Assembly (NCBI RefSeq): GCF_900105785.1
Contig: NZ_LT629799.1
Span: forward strand, 3,410,001 to 3,474,000
Direction: 5' to 3'
DNA: 64,000 nt
Source of the DNA: Microlunatus sagamiharensis
Lineage (GTDB): Bacteria > Actinomycetota > Actinomycetes > Propionibacteriales > Propionibacteriaceae
Each line of letters opens with the position of its first letter. Position 1 is the first letter of the stretch. The notes below the pieces were generated by a model that worked only from the letters and a program-made list of their open reading frames with translations, ran no database searches and was not told where the DNA came from. This document shows, piece after piece, positions 1 through 7,883 of the stretch. A program made the translations under genes and the position numbers.

Positions 1-160
1 CGAGGTAGATGGCGCCGTAGAGCAGCGGCACGAGCAGCACGAACACCAGCGCCAGCCTGGGCAGGCGGCCCTTGAACCGCAGCAGCTCGAAGCGGCCGAG
101 CAGCGGTAGGCGGGGCACCCGGGTGACGGGCTGCGTGACGGTGTCGGACGGTGTAGCCAT
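1..160 (-). CDS. YhgE/Pip-family membrane protein, N-terminal fragment
   Basis: Only the first 53 residues are in the window; the gene continues beyond base 1. A basic amphipathic stretch (FELLRFKGRLPRLA) is followed by a hydrophobic segment (LVFVLLVPLLYGAIYL), the usual start of YhgE/Pip membrane proteins, which belong to the ABC-2 transporter-like superfamily. The ATG overlaps the TGA of the upstream ATPase gene (ATGA), so the two are probably translationally coupled. Its partner is the degenerate ABC ATPase at 160-840, and both lie downstream of a TetR gene that probably represses the three-gene unit. The substrate cannot be told from this fragment. Confidence 0.75.
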   Translation of the reverse strand, partial: MATPSDTVTQPVTRVPRLPLLGRFELLRFKGRLPRLALVFVLLVPLLYGAIYL

Positions 161-840
161 CAGGAGACCTTCTGGGGCGGAGCGAGGCGGACGAGCAGGG
201 CGTCGGGGTGGGCCGAGCGTGGTTCGGTCGTCGTGGCGAGGACGGCGGGACCGGTGGCGGCGAGCCGGACGAGCCCGTCGAGCAGGCGCCGCTGGTCGGT
301 GAGGTCGAGGTCGGCGTCGAGGTCGTCGAGCACGACGAGCTCGGCCGGGCGCACGAGGGCGAGCGCGACGCAGAGGCCGGCCACCTCGTACGCGGGCAGC
401 TGCTCGACGAGCGCGCCGCGGTCGAGCCGGACGTCGAGGAGCTCCTCGGCGGCGGCGAAGGCCCGGTCGGCGGCGGCCGGACGGACGCCGTCCAGAAGAG
501 CACGTTCGGCGACGGACTGCGCCACGCTGAGCCGCGCCTCCGGCACCACGAACGTCGACGCCCGGGCCACCGCGCTCGCGCGGCGCAGGTTCTTCAGGTC
601 GCGGCCGGACCGGACGGGGCGGCCCTGGCGGCGCAGGCTCCCGGTGGTGCCGCGCATCCGTCCGCACAGCGCGAGCAGCAGGCTCGAGCGCCCGGTGCCG
701 GAGGTGCCGACGAGCAGCGTCGCCCGGGCGGGGAGGACGGCCAGGGAGACGTCGGTGAACACCGGGCCCTCCGGCCCGACCAGGCTCAGACCCTCGGCCT
801 CGACGACGGGCACGGGCGCCTGCTCGGGAGCGGCGCTCAC
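160..840 (-). CDS. Degenerate ABC-type ATP-binding protein, YhgE/Pip partner
   Basis: A 226-residue protein with an ABC ATPase fold. The start is GTG at 840, overlapping the TGA of the tetR gene (GTGA). The P-loop near residues 42-50 reads GTSGTGRSS, so the Walker A lysine is arginine. Walker B (LVVLDDLD) carries Asp where the catalytic Glu is expected, and no LSGGQ signature is recognisable before it (LPAYEVAGLCVALALVRP). Proteins of this sort precede YhgE/Pip membrane proteins in actinomycetes. It is likely a regulatory or weakly active nucleotide-binding subunit rather than a normal transporter motor; that role is inference. Confidence 0.75.
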   Translation of the reverse strand: MSAAPEQAPVPVVEAEGLSLVGPEGPVFTDVSLAVLPARATLLVGTSGTGRSSLLLALCGRMRGTTGSLRRQGRPVRSGRDLKNLRRASAVARASTFVVPEARLSVAQSVAERALLDGVRPAAADRAFAAAEELLDVRLDRGALVEQLPAYEVAGLCVALALVRPAELVVLDDLDADLDLTDQRRLLDGLVRLAATGPAVLATTTEPRSAHPDALLVRLAPPQKVS

Positions 841-1451
841 GCGAGGATCCCGTCGAGGACGTGGGCGAAGAGGGCCTCGGCGAGCGGGCGCGGCATCGCC
901 TCGGGCGCGGCGACCCCCTCGACGGAGAGACCCTGCACGCAGGTCAGCAGGAGGGCCGCGGCGACCTCGAGGTCGAGCCCCTCGCGCAGCGGGACCTGCT
1001 CGGCGGCGGAGCGGAGGGCCTCGACGAGCTGCGCGCGCTGCGCGAGCCGGAGCTCGGCGTACACGGCGGCGAGCTCGGGCTGCTGCGTCGCGACCGTCCG
1101 GAACTCGGCGAGCAGCACCGGCCACCGCTCGCCGCGCAGGACGCTGTCGGCGAGCGCGTGGGCCATCGCCCGCGTACGCGGCTCGCCGGGCGTCGAGGCG
1201 GCCGCGCCCAGCGTCTCGGCCACGGCCCCGACGACGGTCTCGGCGAAGTACTGCTGCACCGCGGCCACGAAGAGCTCGGGCTTGCCGCCGAAGTTGGAGT
1301 AGACCGCGCCCTTGGTGAAGCCCGCCCGGGCGGCGACCTGCGCGACCGAGGTGCCGGCGTACCCGCGCTCGACGAACTCCTCCCCCGCCGCGGCGAGGAT
1401 CTGGTCGCGGACGTCGGCCCGCAGCGGCCGGACACGCGTGCTCGTGGTCAT
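837..1451 (-). CDS. TetR/AcrR-family transcriptional regulator
   Basis: A 204-residue repressor. Residues about 13-60 form the TetR helix-turn-helix (TSVAQVAARAGFTKGAVYSNFGGKPELF), and the rest is an all-helical ligand-binding domain. A GGGAG ribosome site lies 5 bases before the ATG. It is first in a unit with the degenerate ABC ATPase and YhgE/Pip protein, joined by 4-base overlaps. Two inverted repeats lie 12-62 bases upstream of the start, consistent with autoregulation of the whole unit. The inducer is unknown. Confidence 0.9.
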   Translation of the reverse strand: MTTSTRVRPLRADVRDQILAAAGEEFVERGYAGTSVAQVAARAGFTKGAVYSNFGGKPELFVAAVQQYFAETVVGAVAETLGAAASTPGEPRTRAMAHALADSVLRGERWPVLLAEFRTVATQQPELAAVYAELRLAQRAQLVEALRSAAEQVPLREGLDLEVAAALLLTCVQGLSVEGVAAPEAMPRPLAEALFAHVLDGILA

Positions 1452-1462
1452 GGCGACTCCCT

Positions 1463-1513
1463 TCGATACCTAGGGTATCGAGCAGGAGCCGGTTTCAGTA
1501 CCCCGGGTATCGA
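1463..1513. promoter_or_regulatory. Probable TetR operator pair
   Basis: TCGATACC-TAG-GGTATCGA (1463-1481) is a perfect 8-bp-arm inverted repeat. A second, weaker copy at about 1495-1513 (TCAGTACC-CCG-GGTATCGA) keeps the right half-site intact. Both sit just upstream of the leftward tetR start, where an autoregulatory operator is expected. Confidence 0.7.
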
Positions 1514-1563
1514 GTGATCTCGGGCACGTCGTTCCCGGCTCCCAGGGAGCCCCCTCCCCCGAA

Positions 1564-1628
1564 CCGCCGAGCGGTAGGTTGCGGCGCGCTTTCGGGGTGA
1601 GAAGGCGCGGCAACCTACCGCTCGGCGG
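1564..1628. repeat. 65-bp palindromic repeat, copy 1
   Basis: Perfect 19-bp arms, CCGCCGAGCGGTAGGTTGC at 1564-1582 and its reverse complement at 1610-1628, enclose a 27-base centre. The same 65-bp element recurs at 36522-36586 and 58693-58757. This copy lies just past the 3' end of the leftward flavin-binding protein gene (stop at 1656), so it may also act as a transcription terminator. Confidence 0.85.
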
Positions 1629-1655
1629 AGGAAGGGCTGGGTCAGCCGAGCAGCG

Positions 1656-2138
1656 TCAGAGGTCGAGCTTCTTGACCTCGGCGCCGTCGAACGGCTCGCC
1701 GGTCGCCTTGGACTTCACGAAGCTGAAGATCGTCGCGACGCGGCCACCGGGGGTGTCCCAGTACTCCGCGGAGTCGCTCTCGACGTGCAGCAGCGCGACG
1801 TCCTCGCTCTCGGGGCCCTGGGGGAGCCAGGCCTCGACGCCGGCGTTCCAGAGCTGCTTCTTCTTGGCCACGTCGTCGACCAGGCGGGCGACGCCGCTGA
1901 TCGACACCCACGTGTCGGCCGAGCTGAGCGCGACGCCGACGTGCGGGTTCGCCGCGACGTTGCGCACGATGTTGGAGTCGCGCTCGGTGAAGAAGTAGAG
2001 CGAACCGTCGGCCTCGACCTCCTGCTGGGCCATCGGGCGGGCGGCGAAGGCGCCGTCCTCCTCGACGGTCGTGAGCATGGCGATCTTGATGTCCTTGGTC
2101 AGCTCGACCAGCTTGGCGATCTCGTCCTGGGTGGCCAT
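1656..2138 (-). CDS. Pyridoxamine 5'-phosphate oxidase-like general stress protein
   Basis: A 160-residue single-domain protein with the split-barrel flavin-binding fold of the general stress protein 26 group (COG3871). Recognisable stretches are the start (IAMLTTVEEDGAFAARPM), the central TERDSNIVRNVAANPHVGVALSS and the C-terminal GGRVATIFSFVKS. The ATG at 2138 is chosen because a GAGAGGAC ribosome site precedes it and because family members start with this short helix. Family members bind FMN or F420 and reduce small molecules; the substrate here is unknown. It is transcribed alone and ends at the 65-bp palindrome. Confidence 0.85.
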   Translation of the reverse strand: MATQDEIAKLVELTKDIKIAMLTTVEEDGAFAARPMAQQEVEADGSLYFFTERDSNIVRNVAANPHVGVALSSADTWVSISGVARLVDDVAKKKQLWNAGVEAWLPQGPESEDVALLHVESDSAEYWDTPGGRVATIFSFVKSKATGEPFDGAEVKKLDL

Positions 2139-2280
2139 GGCGGCGTCCTCTCGGTGCGGGGCAGGGATGGGTGCTGGGGGTCGCACGTCGGGGGCCGCGC
2201 TCTCCCCACGAACGCTACCCATCGGGGGTGGGCGCCCCGGCGGGCCGTCCGCCGGAGGGCTCACGGCCTACCCTCGCGGC

Positions 2281-3294
2281 ATGCGACTCCTCGTCCTGGG
2301 CGGCGGCGGTTTCCTCGGCTTCCACGTGGTCACGGCGGCCCTGGCCGCGGGGCACGACGTGACGGTCTTCAGCCGGTCGGGCCGGGCGCCGGTCGACGGG
2401 GTGGACGTGGTGACCGGTGACCGGCAGGGCGGTGAGGACGGGCTGGCCGGGCTGCGCGGGCGCGAGTGGGACGGCGTCTTCGACACCTTCAACGACACCG
2501 ACGACGGCGCGCCGGCCATCGCGGCGACGACCGCCCTGCTCGCCGGCTCGGTCGGCACCTACGGCTACGTGTCCGGGATGAGCGTCTACGCGCCCACCGG
2601 GCCCGACGTGCCCGACGAGACCGCGCCCGTACGCACGGCGGGGCTGGAGACCGACCGGCTGCAGGAACGTTCGCTGGCCAAGCTCGCGGGCGAGGCGGCC
2701 GTGCGGGAGCGGTTCGGGGAGCGCGCGTTCTTCCCGCGCGTCGGGATCATGGTCGGCCCGCGCTCGACGCGTTACACCTACTGGCTTGTGCGGATCGCCG
2801 GCGCGCTCGACGGCACCCTGGGCCGTACGGTCCTGCTGCCCGGCGACCTCGACCGCGCGGTGCAGTACTCCGACGCCCGCAGCATCGCGGCCTGGTCGGT
2901 CCGCATGCTCGCCGAGGGCCGCGGCGGCACGTACAACGCCGTCGGCCCGGGCCGTCCGGACACCCTGCGCGAGGTGCTCGACGCGTGCGCGGTCGCGGCG
3001 GGTGCCGGTTCGCTGGCGGACCTCGACACGGTCGTCGCGCCCGAGGACCTCATGCGGCGCAAGCTCCTCGGCGTCGACGAGGAGGAGCGCCCGCTCTGGT
3101 TCCCCGAGGACCAGATCCCCCAGCTGGCCATCGACTCGTCGAAGGCGCTGGCGGCCGGGCTGGAGTTCTCCTCGCCGCTGGCCCTGGCCGCCGGCACGCT
3201 GGCCTGGGCGCGGGAGGCCGACGAGGCGGCGCTGACCGACGGGACCTTCGCCCGCCTCGAGCCGGACCTGGTCGACCTCGTAGGCCGGTCCTGA
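2281..3294 (+). CDS. NAD-dependent epimerase/dehydratase family protein
   Basis: A 337-residue extended short-chain dehydrogenase. The start at 2281 places the nucleotide-binding motif GGGGFLG at residues 7-13, directly after the first beta strand. The segment YVSGMSVYAPTG followed by a conserved-looking lysine region (SLAKLAGEAAVRERFG) resembles the NAD(P)-binding and catalytic parts of nucleotide-sugar epimerases, although the classical YxxxK is not clear. It is divergent from the flavin protein gene. The substrate cannot be assigned. Confidence 0.8.
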   Translation: MRLLVLGGGGFLGFHVVTAALAAGHDVTVFSRSGRAPVDGVDVVTGDRQGGEDGLAGLRGREWDGVFDTFNDTDDGAPAIAATTALLAGSVGTYGYVSGMSVYAPTGPDVPDETAPVRTAGLETDRLQERSLAKLAGEAAVRERFGERAFFPRVGIMVGPRSTRYTYWLVRIAGALDGTLGRTVLLPGDLDRAVQYSDARSIAAWSVRMLAEGRGGTYNAVGPGRPDTLREVLDACAVAAGAGSLADLDTVVAPEDLMRRKLLGVDEEERPLWFPEDQIPQLAIDSSKALAAGLEFSSPLALAAGTLAWAREADEAALTDGTFARLEPDLVDLVGRS

Positions 3295-3310
3295 GCGCCG
3301 GCAGGCGGGC

Positions 3311-3559
3311 TCAGCCCTCGCGGACGATGAACAGGCGGTAGATGCGGGCGTCCAGCGACGTCGGGGACGGCGGCGTGACGTCGGTGGCCACGCGGGCGTC
3401 GTAGTAGTCGACGCAGGACGAGACGATCCGGTAGCCCTGCCGGTTCAGGTAGTCGAAGACCGCCGGCCAGCCGACCAGCGGGTCCTGGTCGGGCACCTTG
3501 GCCGTCCAGACGTTGCGGTCCAGGTCGAACCCGACGATCAGCATCCCGTTGTGCAGCAC
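3311..3559 (-). CDS. Small hypothetical protein
   Basis: An 82-residue protein starting at GTG 3559; an in-frame ATG at 3544 would give 77 residues, and neither has a strong ribosome site. The mix of aromatic and hydrophobic residues (LIVGFDLDRNVWTAKVPDQD, RIVSSCVDYYDARVATDV) looks like a folded alpha/beta protein, not a chance frame. It lies 25 bases downstream of the glcF stop on the same strand, so it may be last in the glcD-glcF unit. I do not recognise the family. Confidence 0.6.
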   Translation of the reverse strand: MLHNGMLIVGFDLDRNVWTAKVPDQDPLVGWPAVFDYLNRQGYRIVSSCVDYYDARVATDVTPPSPTSLDARIYRLFIVREG

Positions 3560-3584
3560 CCGCCCATCTTCACCCGGGCCGGTC

Positions 3585-4820
3585 TCAGGCCAGGCCGGCC
3601 CCTGCTGCTCCGGGGTCGTCGGGCGCCGGGCGGTCGTTCAGGTGCGCCGCGAGCGGTGCGGGTTCGTCCTCGGGACCCGTCGTGCGCCGGCGCCAGGACC
3701 GGCGCCGCGGGGCCGGGCCGCCCCGGGCCATCACGAGCAGCTCGGCGAGCGACAGCACCCGCGTACGAGAGCGGCGGCGTCGCAGGCCGGTCACGAGCTG
3801 GCGCTGGCAGCCCGGGTTGACCGTGACGAGGTAGTCGAGGTCCAGCGCCTCGATCGCGTCGAGCTTGGGCGCGAGCACGCGGCGGCTGTCGCGCGGGCGG
3901 AGCAGCGAGTACGACCCGGCCGAGCCGCAGCACGAGGCGGCGCCGGGCACCTCGACGTAGTCGGCCACCGCGGCGACGAGCGCGCGGGGCTCCTCCCAGA
4001 CCCCGAGCCCGTTGCGCAGGTGGCAGGAGTCCTGCAACCCGACGCGGGCCCGCCGCCCGTCGACGAGGACCTCGCCGTCAGGCCCGTCCTGCGGGTGGGC
4101 GGCGACGTACGCCGACAGCTCCTGCACGCGGTCGCCGAGCACGTGGGCGAGGTGCCCGGCGCAGCCGCCGGCAGTCGTGACGATCGTGCCCGGCAGCCGC
4201 TCGCCAAGGGCCTCGGCGAGCGCGACGCCGGTGGCGCTGTCGCCGTTGTGGGCGTGCAGCGCGCCGCAGCAGCCCTGGTCGGACGGGCAGGCGAGCTCGG
4301 GCCGCAGCTCCAGCGCCGCCCGGCTCACCCGCGGGAAGAGGCCGCGCTCGAAGCAGCCGAGCATCAGGCTCGCCGGCTCCTCGTCCGTCCGCTCGTCCGG
4401 CTCGGGAGCACGGCCGTGCGGCACCAGCCGCCCGGCCGTCTCGATGAGCCGCGGGTGCTCGACGGCCTCCATCAGCGCGGCGACGACCGGCGGCTTGTGC
4501 ACCCCGCGCCACTGGTGGTCGCGCCAGTGCTCGAGCAGCTGGCCGTACTGGACGCCGGCCGGGCAGACCGGCTCGCAGGCGCGGCAGCCGAGGCAGAAGG
4601 ACGCCTCGTGCTGCAGCGTCGCGTCGTCGGGGTCGAGCTCGCCGGTCTCGAGCATCCGCATGAGCCCGATCCGGCCGCGTGGGGAGGACTTCTCCTCCTT
4701 GGTGATCGCGTACGTCGGGCAGGCCGGCAGGCAGAAGCCGCACGAGATGCAGCGGTCGAGCAGCTCGGCGGGGAAGATGCCGCGGCCCTCCGGCTCGGCC
4801 GACCCGCCCTCGTCGCTCAC
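3585..4820 (-). CDS. glcF: Glycolate/lactate oxidase iron-sulfur subunit
   Basis: A 411-residue protein. Two [4Fe-4S] motifs lie near the N-terminus: CISCGFCLPACP (about residue 25) and CLGCRACEPVCP (about 75). Two cysteine-rich CCG modules follow (CCGALH and CCGSAGSY), the layout of GlcF/LutA-type electron-transfer subunits. GTG at 4820 overlaps the glcD stop (GTGA). It should pass electrons from the flavin in GlcD to a quinone at the membrane during oxidation of glycolate or D-lactate. A basic C-terminal tail (APRRRSWRRRTTGPEDEP) extends past the last CCG motif. Confidence 0.9.
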   Translation of the reverse strand: MSDEGGSAEPEGRGIFPAELLDRCISCGFCLPACPTYAITKEEKSSPRGRIGLMRMLETGELDPDDATLQHEASFCLGCRACEPVCPAGVQYGQLLEHWRDHQWRGVHKPPVVAALMEAVEHPRLIETAGRLVPHGRAPEPDERTDEEPASLMLGCFERGLFPRVSRAALELRPELACPSDQGCCGALHAHNGDSATGVALAEALGERLPGTIVTTAGGCAGHLAHVLGDRVQELSAYVAAHPQDGPDGEVLVDGRRARVGLQDSCHLRNGLGVWEEPRALVAAVADYVEVPGAASCCGSAGSYSLLRPRDSRRVLAPKLDAIEALDLDYLVTVNPGCQRQLVTGLRRRRSRTRVLSLAELLVMARGGPAPRRRSWRRRTTGPEDEPAPLAAHLNDRPAPDDPGAAGAGLA

Positions 4821-6238
4821 GAGCCGAGCTTGCCGGGGTTGAGGATCCCGGCCGGGTCGAAGGCGGTCTTGATGCGCCGCAGCAGGGCGAGCTGGTCGTC
4901 GCCGAGCCGGGCGCGGAGGTAGGGCAGCTTGGCGGCGCCGACGCCGTGCTCGCCGGTGATGGTCCCGTCGAGCTCGATCGCCGCGGCGAAGATCTCGGCG
5001 AAGGCCGCGTGCGTCCGCTCCACGGCGGCCTCGTCGTGGACGTCGAGCACGGCCGTCGGGTGCAGGTTCCCGTCGCCGGCGTGCCCGAAGGTCCCGATGG
5101 TCAGGTCGTGGCGCCGGGCCACGTCGGTGATCCGGTCGACCATCTCCGGCAGCCGTGGCCGCGGAACCGTCACGTCCTCGAGGACGAGCAGCGAGTCGAC
5201 GCGCGAGAGGGCGGGGAGCGTGCAGCGGCGCGCACTGAGCAGCGCTTCGGACTCGGCGACCTCGCGGGCCAGCGTCACGTCGAGCGCGCAGTGCTCGGTG
5301 CACAGGTCACCCATCCGTCCGAGGTCCCGCGCGACGGCGTCGGCCTCCCCGTCGTCGCCGAAGAGCAGCAGCGCGCCCGCGTCGGTCCTCAGGCCGAGGT
5401 GCGCGAAGTCCTCGACCGCGGCGATGCAGGTCGCGTCGAGGAACTCCAGCGTCGCGGGCACGATGCCGGCCCGGAGGATCGCGGTGACCGCCCGGCTGGC
5501 GGCGGCGAGGTCGTCGAAGTACGCGACCCCGGTGCTGGCGGTCGCCGGCATCGGCAGCAGGGCGAGGGTCACCTCGGTGATGACGCCGAGCGTGCCCTCC
5601 GAGCCGGTGAGCAGCCGCGTGAGGTCGTAGCCGGCCACGTCCTTCCACAGCCGCCCGCCGGTCCGGATCACCTCGCCGGTGGGCAGCACGACCTCCAGCC
5701 CGAGCACGTAGTTGCGCGTGACGCCGTACTTGAGGCCCCGCAGCCCGCCGGCGCAGGTGGCGACGTTGCCGCCGACGGTCGAGACGGTCCGGCTGCCGGG
5801 GTCCGGCGCGAAGAGCAGGCCCTGATCCCCCGCCGCGGCCGCGACCTCGGCGGTGCTGGCGCCGGCCTGGGCGACCACGAGCAGCTCGTCTCGGCTCACC
5901 TCGAGCACCCGGTCGAGCCGGGTCAGGACGAGGACGACGCCGCCGCGCAGCGGGACCGTGCCCGCGGAGAGGTTCGAGCCGGCGCCCCGGGGCACGACGG
6001 GCACGCCCGCGGCCGACGCGACCCGCAGCACCGCGGCGACCTCGGCGGTGCTCCCGGGGAAGACGACGACGTCCGGCCGCCCGGAGAAGAGCGGCGTCGC
6101 GTCGTGGCCGAACGGCGCCACGTCGCCCGCGGTCCAGCGCACGTGGTCACGCCCGACGACGTCGGCGAGGTCGGCGACCAGGCCGCGCGCCGGTCCGCCG
6201 GGCCGGACGGCGTCGAGCAGCTGCCTGGCCTTCGGCAC
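4817..6238 (-). CDS. glcD: FAD-linked glycolate/D-lactate dehydrogenase subunit
   Basis: A 473-residue flavoprotein of the vanillyl-alcohol oxidase/PCMH fold. The FAD-binding core (PRGAGSNLSAGTVP near residues 85-98, PGSRTVSTVGGNVATCAGGL near 150) and the C-terminal cap motif (GTFGHAGDGNLHP, ITGEHGVGAAK) match GlcD. GTG at 6238 is chosen because GGGAGG precedes it by about 6 bases; longer frames upstream lack one. It is co-transcribed with glcF through a 4-base overlap. The pair oxidises a 2-hydroxyacid such as glycolate or D-lactate; the sequence alone does not separate these. Confidence 0.9.
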   Translation of the reverse strand: MPKARQLLDAVRPGGPARGLVADLADVVGRDHVRWTAGDVAPFGHDATPLFSGRPDVVVFPGSTAEVAAVLRVASAAGVPVVPRGAGSNLSAGTVPLRGGVVLVLTRLDRVLEVSRDELLVVAQAGASTAEVAAAAGDQGLLFAPDPGSRTVSTVGGNVATCAGGLRGLKYGVTRNYVLGLEVVLPTGEVIRTGGRLWKDVAGYDLTRLLTGSEGTLGVITEVTLALLPMPATASTGVAYFDDLAAASRAVTAILRAGIVPATLEFLDATCIAAVEDFAHLGLRTDAGALLLFGDDGEADAVARDLGRMGDLCTEHCALDVTLAREVAESEALLSARRCTLPALSRVDSLLVLEDVTVPRPRLPEMVDRITDVARRHDLTIGTFGHAGDGNLHPTAVLDVHDEAAVERTHAAFAEIFAAAIELDGTITGEHGVGAAKLPYLRARLGDDQLALLRRIKTAFDPAGILNPGKLGS

Positions 6239-6372
6239 GCGACACCTCCCGCTCGGACCCGACCGCGCCGACGAGGTCACCGGCGACGACGACAGCGTAC
6301 GAACCCCGGCCCGGGCGTCCGCACGCCGACGCGGCAGAGTGTCCGGCGTCCGCACCCTGTGAAGGAGCACCC

Positions 6373-6699
6373 GTGATCTTCATCGTCGTCAAGTGGCCCG
6401 TCCGTCCCGAGTACGCCGACGACTGGCGCTCGGTCGTGGACGACTTCACCGAGGGCACGCGCGGTGAACCCGGCAACGTCTTCTTCGACTGGTCGCGCAG
6501 CGCCGACGACCCCAACGAGTGGGTGCTCGTCGAGGGGTTCCGCGACGGCGACGCCGGCGGCGAGCACGTGAGGAGCGACCACTTCAAGGCCGCGGTCGAC
6601 AAGCTCCCGGACTACGTGAGCGCGACGCCCAAGATCATCAGCGAGGACATCGCCGCGACCGGCTGGAACGAGATGGCCGAGATCCAGCCGCGCCGCTGA
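6373..6699 (+). CDS. Antibiotic biosynthesis monooxygenase (ABM) domain protein
   Basis: A 108-residue protein with the dimeric alpha/beta barrel of ABM/YgiN quinol monooxygenases: strand IFIVVKWPV, then GNVFFDWSRSADDPNEWVLVEGF, then the HVRSDHFKAAVDKLPDYV helix and strand. The start is GTG 6373 with a GAAGGAG ribosome site at 6361-6367. Relatives oxidise quinols or detoxify electrophiles without cofactor. It is divergent from glcD, so the 134-base gap between them carries promoters for both directions. Confidence 0.8.
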   Translation: MIFIVVKWPVRPEYADDWRSVVDDFTEGTRGEPGNVFFDWSRSADDPNEWVLVEGFRDGDAGGEHVRSDHFKAAVDKLPDYVSATPKIISEDIAATGWNEMAEIQPRR

Positions 6700-6755
6700 C
6701 GGGGCGGACGGCCCGCCGCCTGGCGGCGCCCGGCCCGGACGGGCAGAGTGGCGCC

Positions 6756-7232
6756 GTGCAGGCGCGGCCGCGGGTCCTCTTCGTCGGCGACGACGCGAGC
6801 TCGCCCGAGATCGCGGCAAGCCTGCTGCGGAGCCTGGTCGGCGAGCAGGTCGAGATCCGCACCGCCGCCGCGCAGCGCCCGGAGCGGGGCGGGCGCGGCG
6901 ACGACATCCTCGTGCAGATGGGCCTCAACCCGGCGAGCGAGGAGCGCCTGAGCGCGCACGCGCTCACCGAGGCCGACCACGTCGTCGTCCTGGGCCGCCA
7001 CCTGGACGTGGCGCGGGTGGCCGGGCGGACGTACGAGGTGTGGGACGTCGAGAACGACGACCTGGCCTCCCGCGTACGCCGACTCGCGGTCGCCCTGCTC
7101 GGCGGGGCCGACGACGTACTGCCCCGCTGGTCGCGTGGCCGGGACCTCCTGCAGCGAGCCGGGCGCCTGCTGCGTGCGGTCGCCGCCCGGCTGCGTCGGC
7201 CACGTCGTCGCGAGGGACGCCCGGGAGCCTGA
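6756..7232 (+). CDS. ArsC/low-molecular-weight phosphatase-like protein, catalytic cysteine absent
   Basis: A 158-residue protein matching the LMW-phosphatase/arsenate reductase fold: first strand and P-loop region RVLFVGDDASSPEIAASLLRSL, then LNPASEERLSAHALTEADHVVVLG and GRTYEVWDVEND. In active enzymes the loop reads VLFVC(x5)R(S/T); here Cys is Gly, and the loop Arg and Asn are gone. The second redox cysteine segment of ArsC is also missing. It is therefore expected to be catalytically dead, perhaps a binding or regulatory protein. The C-terminus is very arginine-rich. The start is GTG 6756. Confidence 0.7.
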   Translation: MQARPRVLFVGDDASSPEIAASLLRSLVGEQVEIRTAAAQRPERGGRGDDILVQMGLNPASEERLSAHALTEADHVVVLGRHLDVARVAGRTYEVWDVENDDLASRVRRLAVALLGGADDVLPRWSRGRDLLQRAGRLLRAVAARLRRPRRREGRPGA

Positions 7233-7252
7233 CCGGCGCCGGCCGGACGGGC

Positions 7253-7456
7253 TCAGCGCCGCCGGTCGCGCTCGGGCTGCCTGCGCTCCTTGCGGCGGCC
7301 GAGGTCCTCGACGTGCCCGAGGCCGCGGGTCAGGCGCGTCTCCCCGGTCTTCTTCTCGATGCGGCGACGGATCGTGCGGACCAGCACGGTGGCGAGCGGC
7401 ACGGCGACGGCGACGACCAGCCACTGGCGCAGCCGGGACGTGAAGAACACCCACAT
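7253..7456 (-). CDS. Small basic membrane protein
   Basis: A 67-residue protein. ATG 7456 is preceded by AGGAG at a good distance. A short N-terminal stretch (MWVFFTSRLRQ) leads into one hydrophobic segment (WLVVAVAVPLATVLV, about residues 12-26), followed by a highly basic cytoplasmic tail (RRRIEKKTGETRLTRGLGHVEDLGRRKERR). Small proteins of this layout are seen in actinomycetes but have no assigned function. It converges on the ArsC-like gene with 20 bases between stops. Confidence 0.65.
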   Translation of the reverse strand: MWVFFTSRLRQWLVVAVAVPLATVLVRTIRRRIEKKTGETRLTRGLGHVEDLGRRKERRQPERDRRR

Positions 7457-7534
7457 GGTCGGGCTCCTGGGCATGGGGACGGCGACCTGGTCGGCGGCGT
7501 CGAGGAGACCCGGACCTTACCGTTCCCCAGCACG

Positions 7535-7550
7535 GGCGGGGATCCCCGCC
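7535..7550. terminator. Palindrome downstream of tRNA-Gly
   Basis: GGCGGGGATCCCCGCC is a perfect 16-base palindrome about 95 bases past the leftward tRNA. It has no T-run, so it is only a possible factor-assisted terminator or pause site. Confidence 0.35.
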
Positions 7551-7643
7551 ACCGGGTGGTGCTCACTCAGTAGACGCATGCAACGGACGCAGGTCGGACG
7601 AGGGTCGCTCGACGGGCACGGGAATGCGCTCGCGTCGAGGTGG

Positions 7644-7717
7644 TGGAGCGGACGACGGGAATCGAACCCGCATATTCAGCTTGGGAAGCTGATGTTCTGC
7701 CATTGAACTACGTCCGC
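7644..7717 (-). tRNA. tRNA-Gly (anticodon CCC)
   Basis: The complement folds as a standard cloverleaf. The acceptor stem pairs GCGGACG with CGTCCGC, the T-arm contains GGTTCGATTCC, and the anticodon stem TCAGC/GCTGA encloses the loop TTCCCAA, giving anticodon CCC for GGG codons. The discriminator base is U, as expected for tRNA-Gly, and the 3' CCA is encoded (7644-7646). Confidence 0.95.
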
Positions 7718-7765
7718 AGGCCGCCCCCGGCCGAGCGGGGTGCCCGTCTGAGGCGGCAGCGCAGG

Positions 7766-7771
7766 AGTCTA
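7766..7771 (-). promoter_or_regulatory. Possible -10 element for tRNA-Gly
   Basis: TAGACT on the complement, 49 bases upstream of the tRNA 5' end, fits the actinobacterial TAnnnT -10 pattern. I see no convincing -35 hexamer. Confidence 0.4.
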
Positions 7772-7883
7772 CCGGAACCTGGCCGCGGTCTCGTCCGACC
7801 GCCGCCGGGGTGGTCCCCGAGGCGACCCTGAAGCCGCTCCTCGACCCTCGCCAACGCACCGGGAGCAGTCCTAGCGTGAGCCC

